This document shows, in pieces, positions 1 through 7,784 of a stretch of 64,000 nucleotides of DNA. Each line of letters opens with the position of its first letter. The stretch's first letter is position 1. Below the pieces are notes generated by a model, which saw only the letters and a list, made by a program, of their open reading frames with translations, did not search any database and was not told the origin of the DNA. The stretch comes from Enterobacter oligotrophicus. GTDB lineage: Bacteria; Pseudomonadota; Gammaproteobacteria; Enterobacterales; Enterobacteriaceae. The position numbers and the translations under genes are program-made. The DNA is taken from assembly GCF_009176645.1 (NCBI RefSeq), contig NZ_AP019007.1, positions 1,302,001 to 1,366,000 on the forward strand. Reading direction: 5' to 3'.

Positions 1-1043
1 CTTCCGTCTGCGGTGGCACGGATTACTGGCACTCCTGGCGGGCCACCGGGAATGCGCTGGAGGGAATTGCCAGTCGCCACAATGATGCCCTGCTGCCGCT
101 CGATGAACTGCGCGAAGTGGATCCGCGTGAAGCCGGGATGATTGCCTATATGCTGGCGAACGGCCAGGGCAAGGGGCGCGCCCGCACCGACGGCGAGGTA
201 CGCAGCCGCAGGCACTGGACGCTGCTGCTGTTCTCCACCGGGGAGCTGTCGCTGGCGGAACACACCGAACGCGCCGGGGAGCGTCTCTACGCCGGGATGG
301 ACGTGCGCATGGTACAAATCCCCAGCGACACCGGGCAGCATGGCGCGTTTGAGCAGCTACACGGCTTTGCCAGCGGCCAGCAGTTCGCCGATACCCTCTG
401 CGACAGGGTGGCCCGCTTTCACGGCACCGCCTTTCGTGCCTGGCTGGCCTTCCTCACCCACGACCAGGACGCCAGCACCACGCTGGCGAGAGAGTTACTT
501 CGCCGCTACCAGACCGCCCTGATGCCGGACAACGCTGGAAACCAGGTGCAGCGCATCGTGGCCCGTTTTGCCCTGCTGGCGGCGGCCGGAGAGATAGCGA
601 CGCTGCACGGCATCACGGGCTGGCAGGAAGGCACGGCGTATGAGGCGGTGCAGATCTGCCTGCACGCCTGGCTGAACGAGCGCGGCCATATTGCCAACCA
701 GGAAGATGAAGGCGTGCTGGCGCAGATCAAACGGTTTATCACCGCGCACCAGTACAGCCGCTTTGCCTCGTGGGATGGCCCGGACCGCCCGCTGAATATG
801 GCAGGCTTTCGCCGGGTGGAAAAAGATCCGCTGACGGGCGAGGAACACACACTGTTCTTCATCCTGCCGGAGGGCTGGCGGGAAATATGCTGGGGATTCA
901 GTCCTGCCAGAGCGGCCAGATTATGCCAGGAAGCAGAATGCCTGCAGCTCGGCAGCGACGGGAAATACCAGTCGCAGGTTCGCCTGCCGGAGATCGGCAA
1001 AACCAGGGTTTACCGGCTTACCTCCCGCATCCTCAGTATCTGA
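1..1043 (+). CDS. DUF927-domain protein, 3' part only
   Basis: The reading frame is open from base 3, so the gene starts before the window and only about the last 346 residues are visible. The visible part contains the DUF927 signature region (CGGTDYW, then LPLDELREVDP and AYMLANGQGKGR), followed by a long helical C-terminus. DUF927 proteins are RecA/helicase-like ATPases found in the replication modules of satellite prophages and genomic islands. A replication role is supported by the iteron-like repeats directly after its stop codon. The Walker A region would lie upstream of the window and cannot be checked. GC content is high, unlike the AT-rich PARIS genes that follow, so a module boundary lies near 1.4 kb. 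Confidence 0.75.
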   Translation, partial: SVCGGTDYWHSWRATGNALEGIASRHNDALLPLDELREVDPREAGMIAYMLANGQGKGRARTDGEVRSRRHWTLLLFSTGELSLAEHTERAGERLYAGMDVRMVQIPSDTGQHGAFEQLHGFASGQQFADTLCDRVARFHGTAFRAWLAFLTHDQDASTTLARELLRRYQTALMPDNAGNQVQRIVARFALLAAAGEIATLHGITGWQEGTAYEAVQICLHAWLNERGHIANQEDEGVLAQIKRFITAHQYSRFASWDGPDRPLNMAGFRRVEKDPLTGEEHTLFFILPEGWREICWGFSPARAARLCQEAECLQLGSDGKYQSQVRLPEIGKTRVYRLTSRILSI

Positions 1044-1060
1044 GTGCAGTCTCACGTGTC

Positions 1061-1273
1061 TTAAAAAAAGGTGGTACAGGGTGGGACAAGTGGTACACGC
1101 AGAGCTGGCGAGGGTTACAGCGTCCCACCTTAGAGAATTTGGTTAAAAAAAGGTGGTACAGGGTGGGACAGCCGTTGCTAAATCTGTCCCACTTTTCCGA
1201 CTGGCATTTTTCAGGTGGTACAGCGCAAAGCCACGGCTGGCGCGGTTGTACCACTTGTCCCACCTGTACCACC
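1061..1273. repeat. iteron-like repeat cluster, candidate replication origin
   Basis: A 28-bp direct repeat occurs at 1061-1088 and 1143-1170. It consists of TT, seven A, then the core GGTGGTACAGGGTGGGACA. Further core pieces follow: TGGTACA at 1091-1097, TCCCACC at 1123-1129 (inverted), TGTCCCAC at 1185-1192 (inverted), GGTGGTACA at 1214-1222, TGTACCAC at 1247-1254 (inverted) and an 18-bp inverted pair of both half-sites at 1256-1273. Half-sites GGTGGTACA and GTGGGACA thus alternate in both orientations over about 210 bp. This resembles initiator-binding iterons, and the position just after a DUF927 gene fits an origin or crr-like site. No protein frame across it is convincing. Confidence 0.6.
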
Positions 1274-1404
1274 TCAAAAACAGAAGGAATGAAAATGGCG
1301 AAAAGGGAGTGAAAAGGCAAAGGCTGAAAGGAAGGGAGAATAAGGGGAACGGACTTGCCCGAAAAATTCCGAAGCATAAACAACATACGAAGTTAAAGCA
1401 ATAA

Positions 1405-1545
1405 CAACAACTTACATTTCAAGCGCTTAGAAGCGAGATTTCACGTTACAGTAACAATTTAATATATTGATATCATTAACTATTCCCCATATCTTATATT
1501 CATAATATAATCATTGCTAACATTAATAAAAAGTCGAGAACTGCA
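1405..1545 (+). promoter_or_regulatory. AT-rich leader of the ariA-ariB pair
   Basis: This stretch separates the high-GC replication module from the AT-rich defence pair. It holds no gene. A perfect TATAAT lies at 1506-1511 and could be the -10 element for ariA; no good -35 could be assigned. This is a candidate promoter region only. Confidence 0.3.
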
Positions 1546-2829
1546 ATGGAACTCAGAAGAATATCTGTAAATAATTTGTTCGGAATTTTAAACTATGATA
1601 TTGATTTAGGGAACTCAGAAACAATTATTATTACCGGACCAAACGGTTACGGAAAAACCATGCTTTTAAAGATAATTGACAACATTTTAAATAAAAATAT
1701 AGATTTTTTCTTTGATTTGCGATTTGAAGAAATAAAAGTTGAACTTGACACCATATTACTATGTATAGAGAAACAAAAAAATAAGAATGTTGCAGTTACG
1801 GTAGTCGATTATGTAAACGATAAAAAACGACAGGAAGTATTCACTCTAAATAAAAACAAAGAACTTGACGTTGATTATTTTGATGAAATATATAATAAAC
1901 TATTAATCTGTGACAACATAGATTCTGATTCTATACTAAAATCATACAATCATGAGGAAATATTAAATTACTATAAAATTAAAAAAATAAAACTTCATAA
2001 AGAAAAGCATCATAAAAGTGATTTCTTGGATAAATCCATTCCTAATGCAGAGTTAACTTTTATCAAAGCGCAAAGGATAGAGAATATAAAAAATGAAAAA
2101 TCAGCAATCGAGTCACAAGCAAATTTCCTTCTTGAGTTGATAAAAAGAGCTGCTGAGGAATCAGCACAAATAAGCCAAAGACTTGACTCCACATTTCCAG
2201 CAAGATTATTTGATAGCATTAACGAAAATATATCTTCAACTTCTATCAATGACAGATTGATAGGCATTCAGAGAAAAAGAGAACTTTTTATGAAGTTCGG
2301 GATAATAAAGTCTGAAGATACTTTTATCCCTAGAAAATTCAGCAATGCAACATTAGGAAAAGAGTACTCAACCGTTTTAAATCTGTATATTTCAGATGCT
2401 TTAGAAAAACTATCACCTTATGAAGAATTATTTGAAAAAATAAATTTATTTGTTAATTTATTGAACGAAAAAATGCTTGCATTTAAAGAAATCAAGATCA
2501 GTAACGAGCATGGATTTTATTTTCAAAGTGATAATGGAGAAAAAATATCATTAAGTAACTTATCTTCAGGTGAGCAAAACCAAATAGTCATCTATTTTGA
2601 TCTTATATTCAAAGCTAAACAAAATTCAGTAATTCTTATTGATGAACCAGAAATCTCTTTACATGTTGCTTGGCAAAAAGAATTTCTTGATTCAATAGCA
2701 AGAATACAAAAACTTAATGAGTTCTCTAAAATAATTATTGCTACACACTCGCCTCAAATAGTTAATAATAATTGGGATATAACTTACGATTTATTCGAGA
2801 ATAACAATAAAAACATGGAGGGACAATGA
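1546..2829 (+). CDS. ariA: PARIS AriA: AAA15/ABC-type ATPase sensor
   Basis: 427 aa, of the OLD/RecF-like ATPase group. Visible motifs are Walker A GPNGYGKT at residues 31-38, an ABC signature LSSGEQ from residue 339, Walker B ending in D366-E367 (ILIDEPE), and a switch histidine in ATHSPQ. The middle is a lysine-rich helical region as in SMC-like ATPases. The stop overlaps the start of the next gene by an ATGA. That gene is a DUF4435 TOPRIM-like protein, and this gene order defines PARIS. In PARIS, AriA forms an ATPase scaffold that holds AriB until a phage anti-restriction protein such as Ocr is sensed. Low GC relative to flanking genes indicates horizontal transfer. Function is inferred from domain pairing, not tested. 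Confidence 0.82.
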   Translation: MELRRISVNNLFGILNYDIDLGNSETIIITGPNGYGKTMLLKIIDNILNKNIDFFFDLRFEEIKVELDTILLCIEKQKNKNVAVTVVDYVNDKKRQEVFTLNKNKELDVDYFDEIYNKLLICDNIDSDSILKSYNHEEILNYYKIKKIKLHKEKHHKSDFLDKSIPNAELTFIKAQRIENIKNEKSAIESQANFLLELIKRAAEESAQISQRLDSTFPARLFDSINENISSTSINDRLIGIQRKRELFMKFGIIKSEDTFIPRKFSNATLGKEYSTVLNLYISDALEKLSPYEELFEKINLFVNLLNEKMLAFKEIKISNEHGFYFQSDNGEKISLSNLSSGEQNQIVIYFDLIFKAKQNSVILIDEPEISLHVAWQKEFLDSIARIQKLNEFSKIIIATHSPQIVNNNWDITYDLFENNNKNMEGQ

Positions 2830-3692
2830 ACAGCCTCCGTGATATCACCGGTGTTTCAGACTGGATATCTGGAATGCTTTTGCTTTTTAGATCACCAAAA
2901 TATAGCAGGAAGATTTTTTTCACTCTAGAAGGAGAAAGTGATATTAGATTTCTTAATACTCATTTTGCAGATGAGAGAATCCATTATGATTCGCCGTGTA
3001 GTGGTAAACCAGAAGTAATAAATGCTGTGCAATTATTGCGCTCTCATGGCAAACAAAACGTATATGGTTTATGCGATGCTGACTTTGATATTTTAGAAGG
3101 TAACAGCTACGAAAACATTCATTTTACGGACTGTCACGATCTCGAAATGATGTTAATAGAAGGTGGTTCATTTGACAAATTTATTTCTGAGTTCTTAAAG
3201 ACAAGTATACTTAGAATACATACTCTTGAAGATATACGAAATAATCTTAAAGAATCTATAATTGACGTAACTTACAAAATAGGAATACTAAAATGGCTTA
3301 ATTTCAAAAATAATTTATTGTTAATGTTTAAGGGAATGAAATACGATAACTTCATAACCTTTGTGGACTTTAGTGCGAATATAGACATAGATAATTACAT
3401 TCAGCACATCCTCGACAGAAGTCCTCGAAAACCTCCACACTGTGATTTCAATTTTTTGAAAAAAGAGTACCAATTACTTTATAACAAACAAGCAGATTAT
3501 AAATATGTTTGCAATGGACATGACTTTACGTATATCACCATGATGGCCTTTCACTCAGAATTTTCCCGTGATAAGAATATAACTCAAGAAAAAGTTGAAT
3601 CACATTTAAGAATAGCATACTCAGCAACTGCATTTCAAAGCACAAATATTTATAACGAACTTTCGGGCTTAATAGATAGCCATAACATTTAA
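2826..3692 (+). CDS. ariB: PARIS AriB: DUF4435 TOPRIM-type effector nuclease
   Basis: 288 aa, translationally coupled to ariA by a 4-bp overlap. The N-terminal half has the DUF4435/TOPRIM pattern: FTLEGESD with E35, E37 and D39, and a second acidic strand GLCDADFD with D84, D86 and D88. These are the expected metal-binding residues. In studied PARIS systems AriB is released on phage sensing and cleaves host tRNA (tRNA-Lys), causing abortive infection. The catalytic residues are present and the frame is intact, so the effector should be active. A strong terminator follows 24 bp after the stop, so the two genes form a complete operon. The alternative is an uncharacterised OLD-like ATPase/DUF4435 pair of another subtype. 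Confidence 0.82.
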   Translation: MNSLRDITGVSDWISGMLLLFRSPKYSRKIFFTLEGESDIRFLNTHFADERIHYDSPCSGKPEVINAVQLLRSHGKQNVYGLCDADFDILEGNSYENIHFTDCHDLEMMLIEGGSFDKFISEFLKTSILRIHTLEDIRNNLKESIIDVTYKIGILKWLNFKNNLLLMFKGMKYDNFITFVDFSANIDIDNYIQHILDRSPRKPPHCDFNFLKKEYQLLYNKQADYKYVCNGHDFTYITMMAFHSEFSRDKNITQEKVESHLRIAYSATAFQSTNIYNELSGLIDSHNI

Positions 3693-3715
3693 TAAATAAC
3701 ATTCAAAAAATAGCG

Positions 3716-3751
3716 AAATACACCGTTTCAATACCGAAACGGTGTATTTTT
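3716..3751 (+). terminator. rho-independent terminator after ariB
   Basis: A perfect 14-bp inverted repeat (3716-3729 with 3736-3749, 6-nt loop) carries A/T runs on its outer ends. The downstream arm runs into TTTTT. It is placed to end the ariA-ariB transcript and would also work for leftward transcripts from the XRE gene. Confidence 0.85.
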
Positions 3752-3842
3752 CAGAAAAAAAACCACCTTCATTAAAATTAAATATAACCCATTGATTTAT
3801 TAAATAATAACACGAATGGATGAACAATCAATGCAAATAACT

Positions 3843-4157
3843 TCATATATTACCAGACAATATCAATGTACTCCCGGGGTTATTTTTCTTAAAACGGTGA
3901 TACTGGAGGATCAATTCTGCAAGCTCATCGTCAACAGCATAAAAATACGCTTCCGGTACATCAAGCGCTGCCGCCAGCTTACAGACAAGCTTGAAATCGG
4001 GTGCATGGACTTCCTTTTCATACGAACTGATACGCGCGCTTGCGGATTCTTCATCCAGCCCTGCGAGTACACCCAATTCCGCTTGCGTCAGATCAGCCCT
4101 GACTCTTGAAATCTTTAATCTTTTACCAATCACGATTGCAATCCTGCACCTGAACAT
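3843..4157 (-). CDS. XRE-family helix-turn-helix repressor
   Basis: Up to 104 aa. It has a Cro/CI-type HTH: RLKISRVRADLTQAELG, then ISSYEKEVHAPD, then the LAAALDVPEAYFY tail typical of XRE repressors. Two starts are possible: ATG at 4157, or GTG at 4133, which gives M-IGKRLK and matches the usual family start, with an AGGA 8 nt upstream. The GTG start is favoured, giving 96 aa. It is divergent from the Nlp-like gene at 4294, and the 136-bp gap contains two inverted repeats that could be its operators. It may control the neighbouring module; its target is not known. Confidence 0.8.
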   Translation of the reverse strand: MFRCRIAIVIGKRLKISRVRADLTQAELGVLAGLDEESASARISSYEKEVHAPDFKLVCKLAAALDVPEAYFYAVDDELAELILQYHRFKKNNPGSTLILSGNI

Positions 4158-4221
4158 GCAGGAATTATCCCTCTCTGGGCAGCAACCATCTTCAGGTATT
4201 CCCTTACCTATTCATGTATTA

Positions 4222-4275
4222 CTTGAATTTTGATTACATTTGGAGCTAAATTCAAGAATTGCGTGATTTATCACG
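4222..4275. promoter_or_regulatory. two inverted repeats in the divergent XRE/Nlp promoter region
   Basis: CTTGAATTT at 4222-4230 is matched by AAATTCAAG at 4248-4256 with a 17-bp spacer. A tighter palindrome, CGTGAT-TT-ATCACG, lies at 4262-4275, about 18 bp before the ATG of the Nlp-like gene. Both are operator-like and sit between two divergent DNA-binding protein genes, so autoregulation is likely. Confidence 0.5.
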
Positions 4276-4293
4276 GTTAAAAAGAGAAAACCG

Positions 4294-4578
4294 ATGAAAA
4301 AGTCAACAACCAAAGACTGGCACCCCGCCGACATCGTCGCCGCCTTACACAAGCGCGGTACCAGTCTGGCGAAACTATCGCGGGAAGCGGGACTGGCCTC
4401 GTCAACGCTGTCGAATACCCTGACGCGCCCGTGGCCGAAAGGCGAGTGGCTGATTGCTATCGCGCTGGACGTGCATCCGTCAGCGATCTGGCCGGAGCGT
4501 TACCTCAACGCCAATAACAAACGTGAACCCCGTAAACCGCTTCACCCCATGACAACAACCGATAACTCCGGGACATAA
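4294..4578 (+). CDS. Nlp/Ner-family DNA-binding regulator
   Basis: 94 aa with the Ner/Nlp (SfsB-like) winged HTH pattern. The start KDWHPADIVAALHKRG is followed by SLAKLSREAGLASSTLSN, the recognition helix, then TRPWPKGEWLIAIAL and PSAIWPERY. These are hallmark segments of the family, originally known from the phage Mu Ner repressor. The C-terminal tail is basic and proline-rich. It lies 112 bp upstream of the glucitol-type PTS genes on the same strand and may regulate them. Palindromes just upstream may serve autoregulation. Confidence 0.85.
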   Translation: MKKSTTKDWHPADIVAALHKRGTSLAKLSREAGLASSTLSNTLTRPWPKGEWLIAIALDVHPSAIWPERYLNANNKREPRKPLHPMTTTDNSGT

Positions 4579-4638
4579 CGACCCGCGCTGTGAGTGGCAG
4601 GACGCATTAACCAACGACACCTGACAGGAGAGTTGTTT

Positions 4639-4713
4639 ATGCACACCGAACCACAACCATGCACCATCGCACTGAGTACAGGAGGCCGCCATGTTTCTGG
4701 TCTCCCTGGCTGA
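4639..4713 (+). CDS. possible 24-codon leader ORF before srlA
   Basis: An ATG at 4639 is preceded by ACAGGAGAG about 7 nt upstream, a strong ribosome binding site. The short frame reads MHTEPQPCTIALSTGG and ends at 4713, inside the first codons of srlA. The srlA start at 4691 has its own AGGAGG site within this ORF, so translation of the leader could affect srlA initiation. Expression is not shown; it may be a leader peptide or fortuitous. Confidence 0.35.
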   Translation: MHTEPQPCTIALSTGGRHVSGLPG

Positions 4714-5217
4714 AGGCTTTATCCACCTGTTCCAGACCGCACCGCAGGCAAAATCTTTCTCGACATGATGACCGGGCTAATCCCGATGCTCATCTGTCTG
4801 CTGCTGGCCATCAACTTCCTGATGAAGCTGGTCGGCACCGTCAGAATGGAGAAAGTTGCCACCCTGCTCGGCCGCTCGCGCATCCTCACCTACGGCGTGC
4901 TGCCGGTACTCGGCTGGTTCTTTATGAGCAGCCCCGGCGCGCTGACGCTCGGCAAACTTCTGCCCGAGAAGAGCAAGCCCGGTTACGAGGATGCGCTCGG
5001 CACCACTGCCCATCCCCTCACCAGCCTGTTTCCCCACGTGGTGCCCTCAGAGCTGTTTGTCTGGCTCGGCGTCGCCGCCGGGGTTAAGGCGCTCGACCTG
5101 CCCGTCACCTCGCTGGCGCTGCGTTATATCGCTGCCGCCATGCTGATTGGCCTGATTCGCGGGATTATCACCGAGTACCTGTTCCTGCGGCTCAGCAAGC
5201 GGGGGAACGCGCCATGA
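4691..5217 (+). pseudogene. srlA: PTS glucitol/sorbitol EIIC (SrlA), frameshifted
   Basis: The protein matches the membrane subunit SrlA of glucitol-type PTS. It has FIHLFQ at the N-terminus, then MMTGLIPMLI, LPEKSKPGYEDA, HPLTSLFPHVVPSELFVWLG and a hydrophobic C-terminus. The natural start is ATG 4691 with AGGAGG 6 nt upstream. That frame stops soon after FIHLFQTA, because ACCGC is tandemly duplicated at 4736-4745. Removing one copy restores QTAGKIFLDMMTG in frame with the rest of the gene. The downstream part (ATG at 4765, 150 aa) stays open to 5217 but lacks the N-terminal segment and a good ribosome binding site. It overlaps the EIIA gene by 4 bp. Likely inactive unless internal initiation suffices. 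Confidence 0.75.
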
Positions 5218-5588
5218 TGATTTACTGCGCACGTATTACTGCCATCGGGCTGTTTGTCGCCGACGGCCTCACCGACAAAATGCTCATCACCTTCGACAGC
5301 AACGGGCCGAAGGACTGCCTCGATTACTCGCTGTCACTGGAGCCGTCGTTCCGGGAAGAGAGCCTAATGATACTCCCCGGCGACCACCTGCTGCTGGCGG
5401 GCCATGATTATCTGGTGACCAGTGTTGGCAAAGGTGCACAGCAGGCGCTGTTTGAGCTCGGCCACCTGACGCTGGTGTTCAACGGCGACCTGAATCCCTG
5501 CCACGTCGGCGCGGTTCATCTCTCCGGCCCGGTGCCGAAACTCCATGACCTGCACGGCAATCTGGTGATTGAGGAGGGACGCCCATGA
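5214..5588 (+). CDS. PTS glucitol/sorbitol-type EIIA (SrlB-like) with altered active site
   Basis: 124 aa, matching SrlB-type EIIA over its length (YCARITAIG, DKMLITF, then ELGHLTLVFNG and VHLSGPVP near the end). In E. coli SrlB, recalled from memory, the phosphorylated residue is His43 in the segment YCFIHCHG. The equivalent stretch here is YSLSLEPS, with no histidine, so the classical phosphoryl acceptor seems to be missing. Other histidines (GDHLL, AGHDY) align with non-catalytic positions. It overlaps both the upstream EIIC gene (ATGATGA) and the downstream EIIB gene. The intact frame between two damaged genes could be a regulatory homologue or a decayed enzyme. Confidence 0.8.
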   Translation: MMIYCARITAIGLFVADGLTDKMLITFDSNGPKDCLDYSLSLEPSFREESLMILPGDHLLLAGHDYLVTSVGKGAQQALFELGHLTLVFNGDLNPCHVGAVHLSGPVPKLHDLHGNLVIEEGRP

Positions 5589-6565
5589 ACACGGTGCTTA
5601 TTCCCCCCGGTCCCGGCGGCTACGGTAAAGGGCTGTGGCTGCCCGTTGGCAGCGGCAAAAAGGTGCTGTCACTGACCGGACGCGAGATTCATCCGGTGGC
5701 GATAGAAATCGGCGCGCTCACAGAATCGGAAATCGTCAACGGCTTCTCTGACATTCCGCCAGATAACGACATCCTGTGCGAGGTGATTAACTGCGCCGGG
5801 TCTCTACGCTGCGGCCTCTACCCGCAGAAGGGCATTCCGACCATCAACGTGCTCCCCACCTGGCGCGCCGGACCGCTGGCGCAGTTTATTACCTAGGATA
5901 ACTACGTTTCGGGTGTGACGATGGAGCAACTGGTTCTGGTGGATACCGCCGAAGCCCCGGACGGTGAACCGGAGTCGGTGCCAGTCACTGCACCACGGGT
6001 TATCACCACACCACCACCTCCCCGTGGCGCGGAGAAGCTGGTACGCATGGTCGAGCAGACCGGCACCGCTGTCGGCCACGTTATCGCCCTGCTGTTCGCC
6101 GCCAGCCGCGAGGCGGTGGACGTGTCGCTGCGCAACGTTATCCCGTTTATGGCCTTTGTCTCACTGCTGATTGCCCTGGTGCAGGAAACCGCACTCGGCA
6201 GCCTGATTGCCCATGCCCTGACGCCGCTGGCGAACTCACTGTGGGGGCTGGCGTTGCTGTCACTGATTTGCGGCATTCCGTTCCTCTCCCCGGTGCTCGG
6301 GCCGGGCGCGGCCATCTCGCAGGTGATTGGCGTGATGATTGGCACGCAGATTGGTGCGGGCGCGATATCCCCGGCCTTCGCCCTGCCCGCGCTGTTTGCC
6401 ATCAACGTGCAGGTCGGCTGCGATTTTGTCCCGGTAGGCCTTTCCATGCAGGAGGCAAAGCCGGAGACCATCGCAAAAGGTGTACCCGCCTTTCTGCTGT
6501 CGAGACAACTGACCGGACCGCTGGCCGTCATCATCGGCTGGCTGTTTTCCCTGGGCTTATTCTGA
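5585..6565 (+). pseudogene. srlE: PTS glucitol/sorbitol EIIBC (SrlE), interrupted by an amber codon
   Basis: The frame matches SrlE, with an EIIB domain followed by a membrane domain. The N-terminal part has PGGYGKGLWLP and the cysteine-containing loop CAGSLRCGLYP, where the phosphocysteine is expected, and reaches GPLAQFIT. A TAG at 5894-5896 then interrupts it. The same frame resumes at once with DNYVSGVT and continues through IPFMAFVSLLIAL, LLSLICGIPFLSPVLGPGA and FALPALFAINVQVGCDF to 6565. In relatives the residue at the stop is Glu (VEDIYVSG), so a single GAG to TAG change explains it. Without suppression the cell makes a soluble EIIB fragment only. Overlaps the EIIA gene by 4 bp. Confidence 0.8.
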
Positions 6566-6572
6566 GGACGCA

Positions 6573-7589
6573 ATGATGAACAAAATCAGAGCCGCCGTGG
6601 TCGGTGCAGGTATTTACGGCAAACACCATATGAACGCGTACCGCCACAACCCGGACACGGTGCTGGTCGCTATCTGTGACACCGACACAGAGCGCTGCGA
6701 TGACCTTGCCATGGCGTACGGCGTGATGGGCTATACCCGGCTGGATGTCCTGCTACAGGAGGAAGCCATCGACGTGGTCTCGGTGGCCACGCCTGACCCG
6801 TACCACACCGAGTCCATCCTCACCGCTCTGCGCTACGGCAAACATGTGCTGGCGGAGAAACCGCTCGCCACCTCGGTACGTGAATGTGAGCTTATCGTGG
6901 AGATGGCGCAGCAGCGGGACCTGCTGGTCGGCGTCGATTTCCACAAGCGCTGGGACCCGGCAGTAATGCGCATTAAGGCTGAGCTGGAGAAGCCGGAAGC
7001 CGGGCGGATCCTGCGCGGCCATATCAGCATGGACGATGTCATCAGCGTGCCGACGGAGTGGCTGGACTGGGCGGGCGCAAGCTCCCCGGTGTGGTTTCTC
7101 GGTTCCCACTGCTTCGACCTGGTGCGCCATCTCTCCGGCCAGGAGGTGGTGTCAGTATATGCCGTGGGACAAAAGCGGCTGATGGTTGAATGCGGCCTCG
7201 ACACCTTCGACAACGTGCAGAGCTTGCTGACGATGGCCGACGGCAGTTCGTGGGTGGTGGAAAACTCGTGGGTGTTGCCGGAGGGCTTTCCGAAGGACAA
7301 CGACGGGCGTATCGATATTCTCTGCGAGACAACGTATATCCGCAACACCTCACAGCATCGCGGGCTGGAAATCACTACACCGGGCATGACGCTCACGCCC
7401 AACAGCTATTTCATCAATTACCGCAACGGCGTCGCCAGCGGTTTCGGTATCGACCCCATCAATGATTTTGTGCGGTCGGTCAGGTATAAAGCGCCGTACC
7501 CGGTCACCGCGGTGGACGGACTGGCGGTCAGCCGGATTTGCGAAGCGGTGCATCGCAGTCTGGAGAGCGGTAAACCTGAATGCCCATAA
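6573..7589 (+). CDS. Gfo/Idh/MocA-family NAD(P)-dependent oxidoreductase
   Basis: 338 aa. The N-terminal Rossmann motif is VVGAGIYGKHH, followed by the family EKPLATS segment whose lysine is catalytic. Then come DFHKRWDP and the HCFDLVRHL helix with the usual catalytic histidine. The C-terminal alpha/beta domain is complete. It starts 7 bp after srlE with GAGGA upstream and is the last gene of the PTS operon. It probably oxidises or epimerises a polyol or sugar phosphate brought in by the EII genes. The true substrate cannot be read from sequence. It is intact although the transporter genes upstream are damaged. Confidence 0.88.
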   Translation: MMNKIRAAVVGAGIYGKHHMNAYRHNPDTVLVAICDTDTERCDDLAMAYGVMGYTRLDVLLQEEAIDVVSVATPDPYHTESILTALRYGKHVLAEKPLATSVRECELIVEMAQQRDLLVGVDFHKRWDPAVMRIKAELEKPEAGRILRGHISMDDVISVPTEWLDWAGASSPVWFLGSHCFDLVRHLSGQEVVSVYAVGQKRLMVECGLDTFDNVQSLLTMADGSSWVVENSWVLPEGFPKDNDGRIDILCETTYIRNTSQHRGLEITTPGMTLTPNSYFINYRNGVASGFGIDPINDFVRSVRYKAPYPVTAVDGLAVSRICEAVHRSLESGKPECP

Positions 7590-7784
7590 TGCCATTACTT
7601 TAAGGGCGGTACCTTTCTGCTACGTCAGATTGGTAAAGCCCTTAACCCAGCAAACCAGTCAAAGCACAGGAATGATTAGAAAGCATGGCCAGCTTTGAGC
7701 GAAGAGCTGACATAGATACTTATATACGCTAGCCATTGGAAGCATACTAACGAGAGATGAGCTATACCTTTATGTGTATTTCTA

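Noticed and set aside
770..1404. Two open frames across the iteron cluster
   Set aside because: They cover low-complexity repeats, lack ribosome binding sites and give no family-like protein; the repeats explain the open frames.
3816..4233. Plus-strand frames opposite the XRE repressor gene
   Set aside because: They are antisense to a clear HTH protein and show no domain or ribosome binding site.
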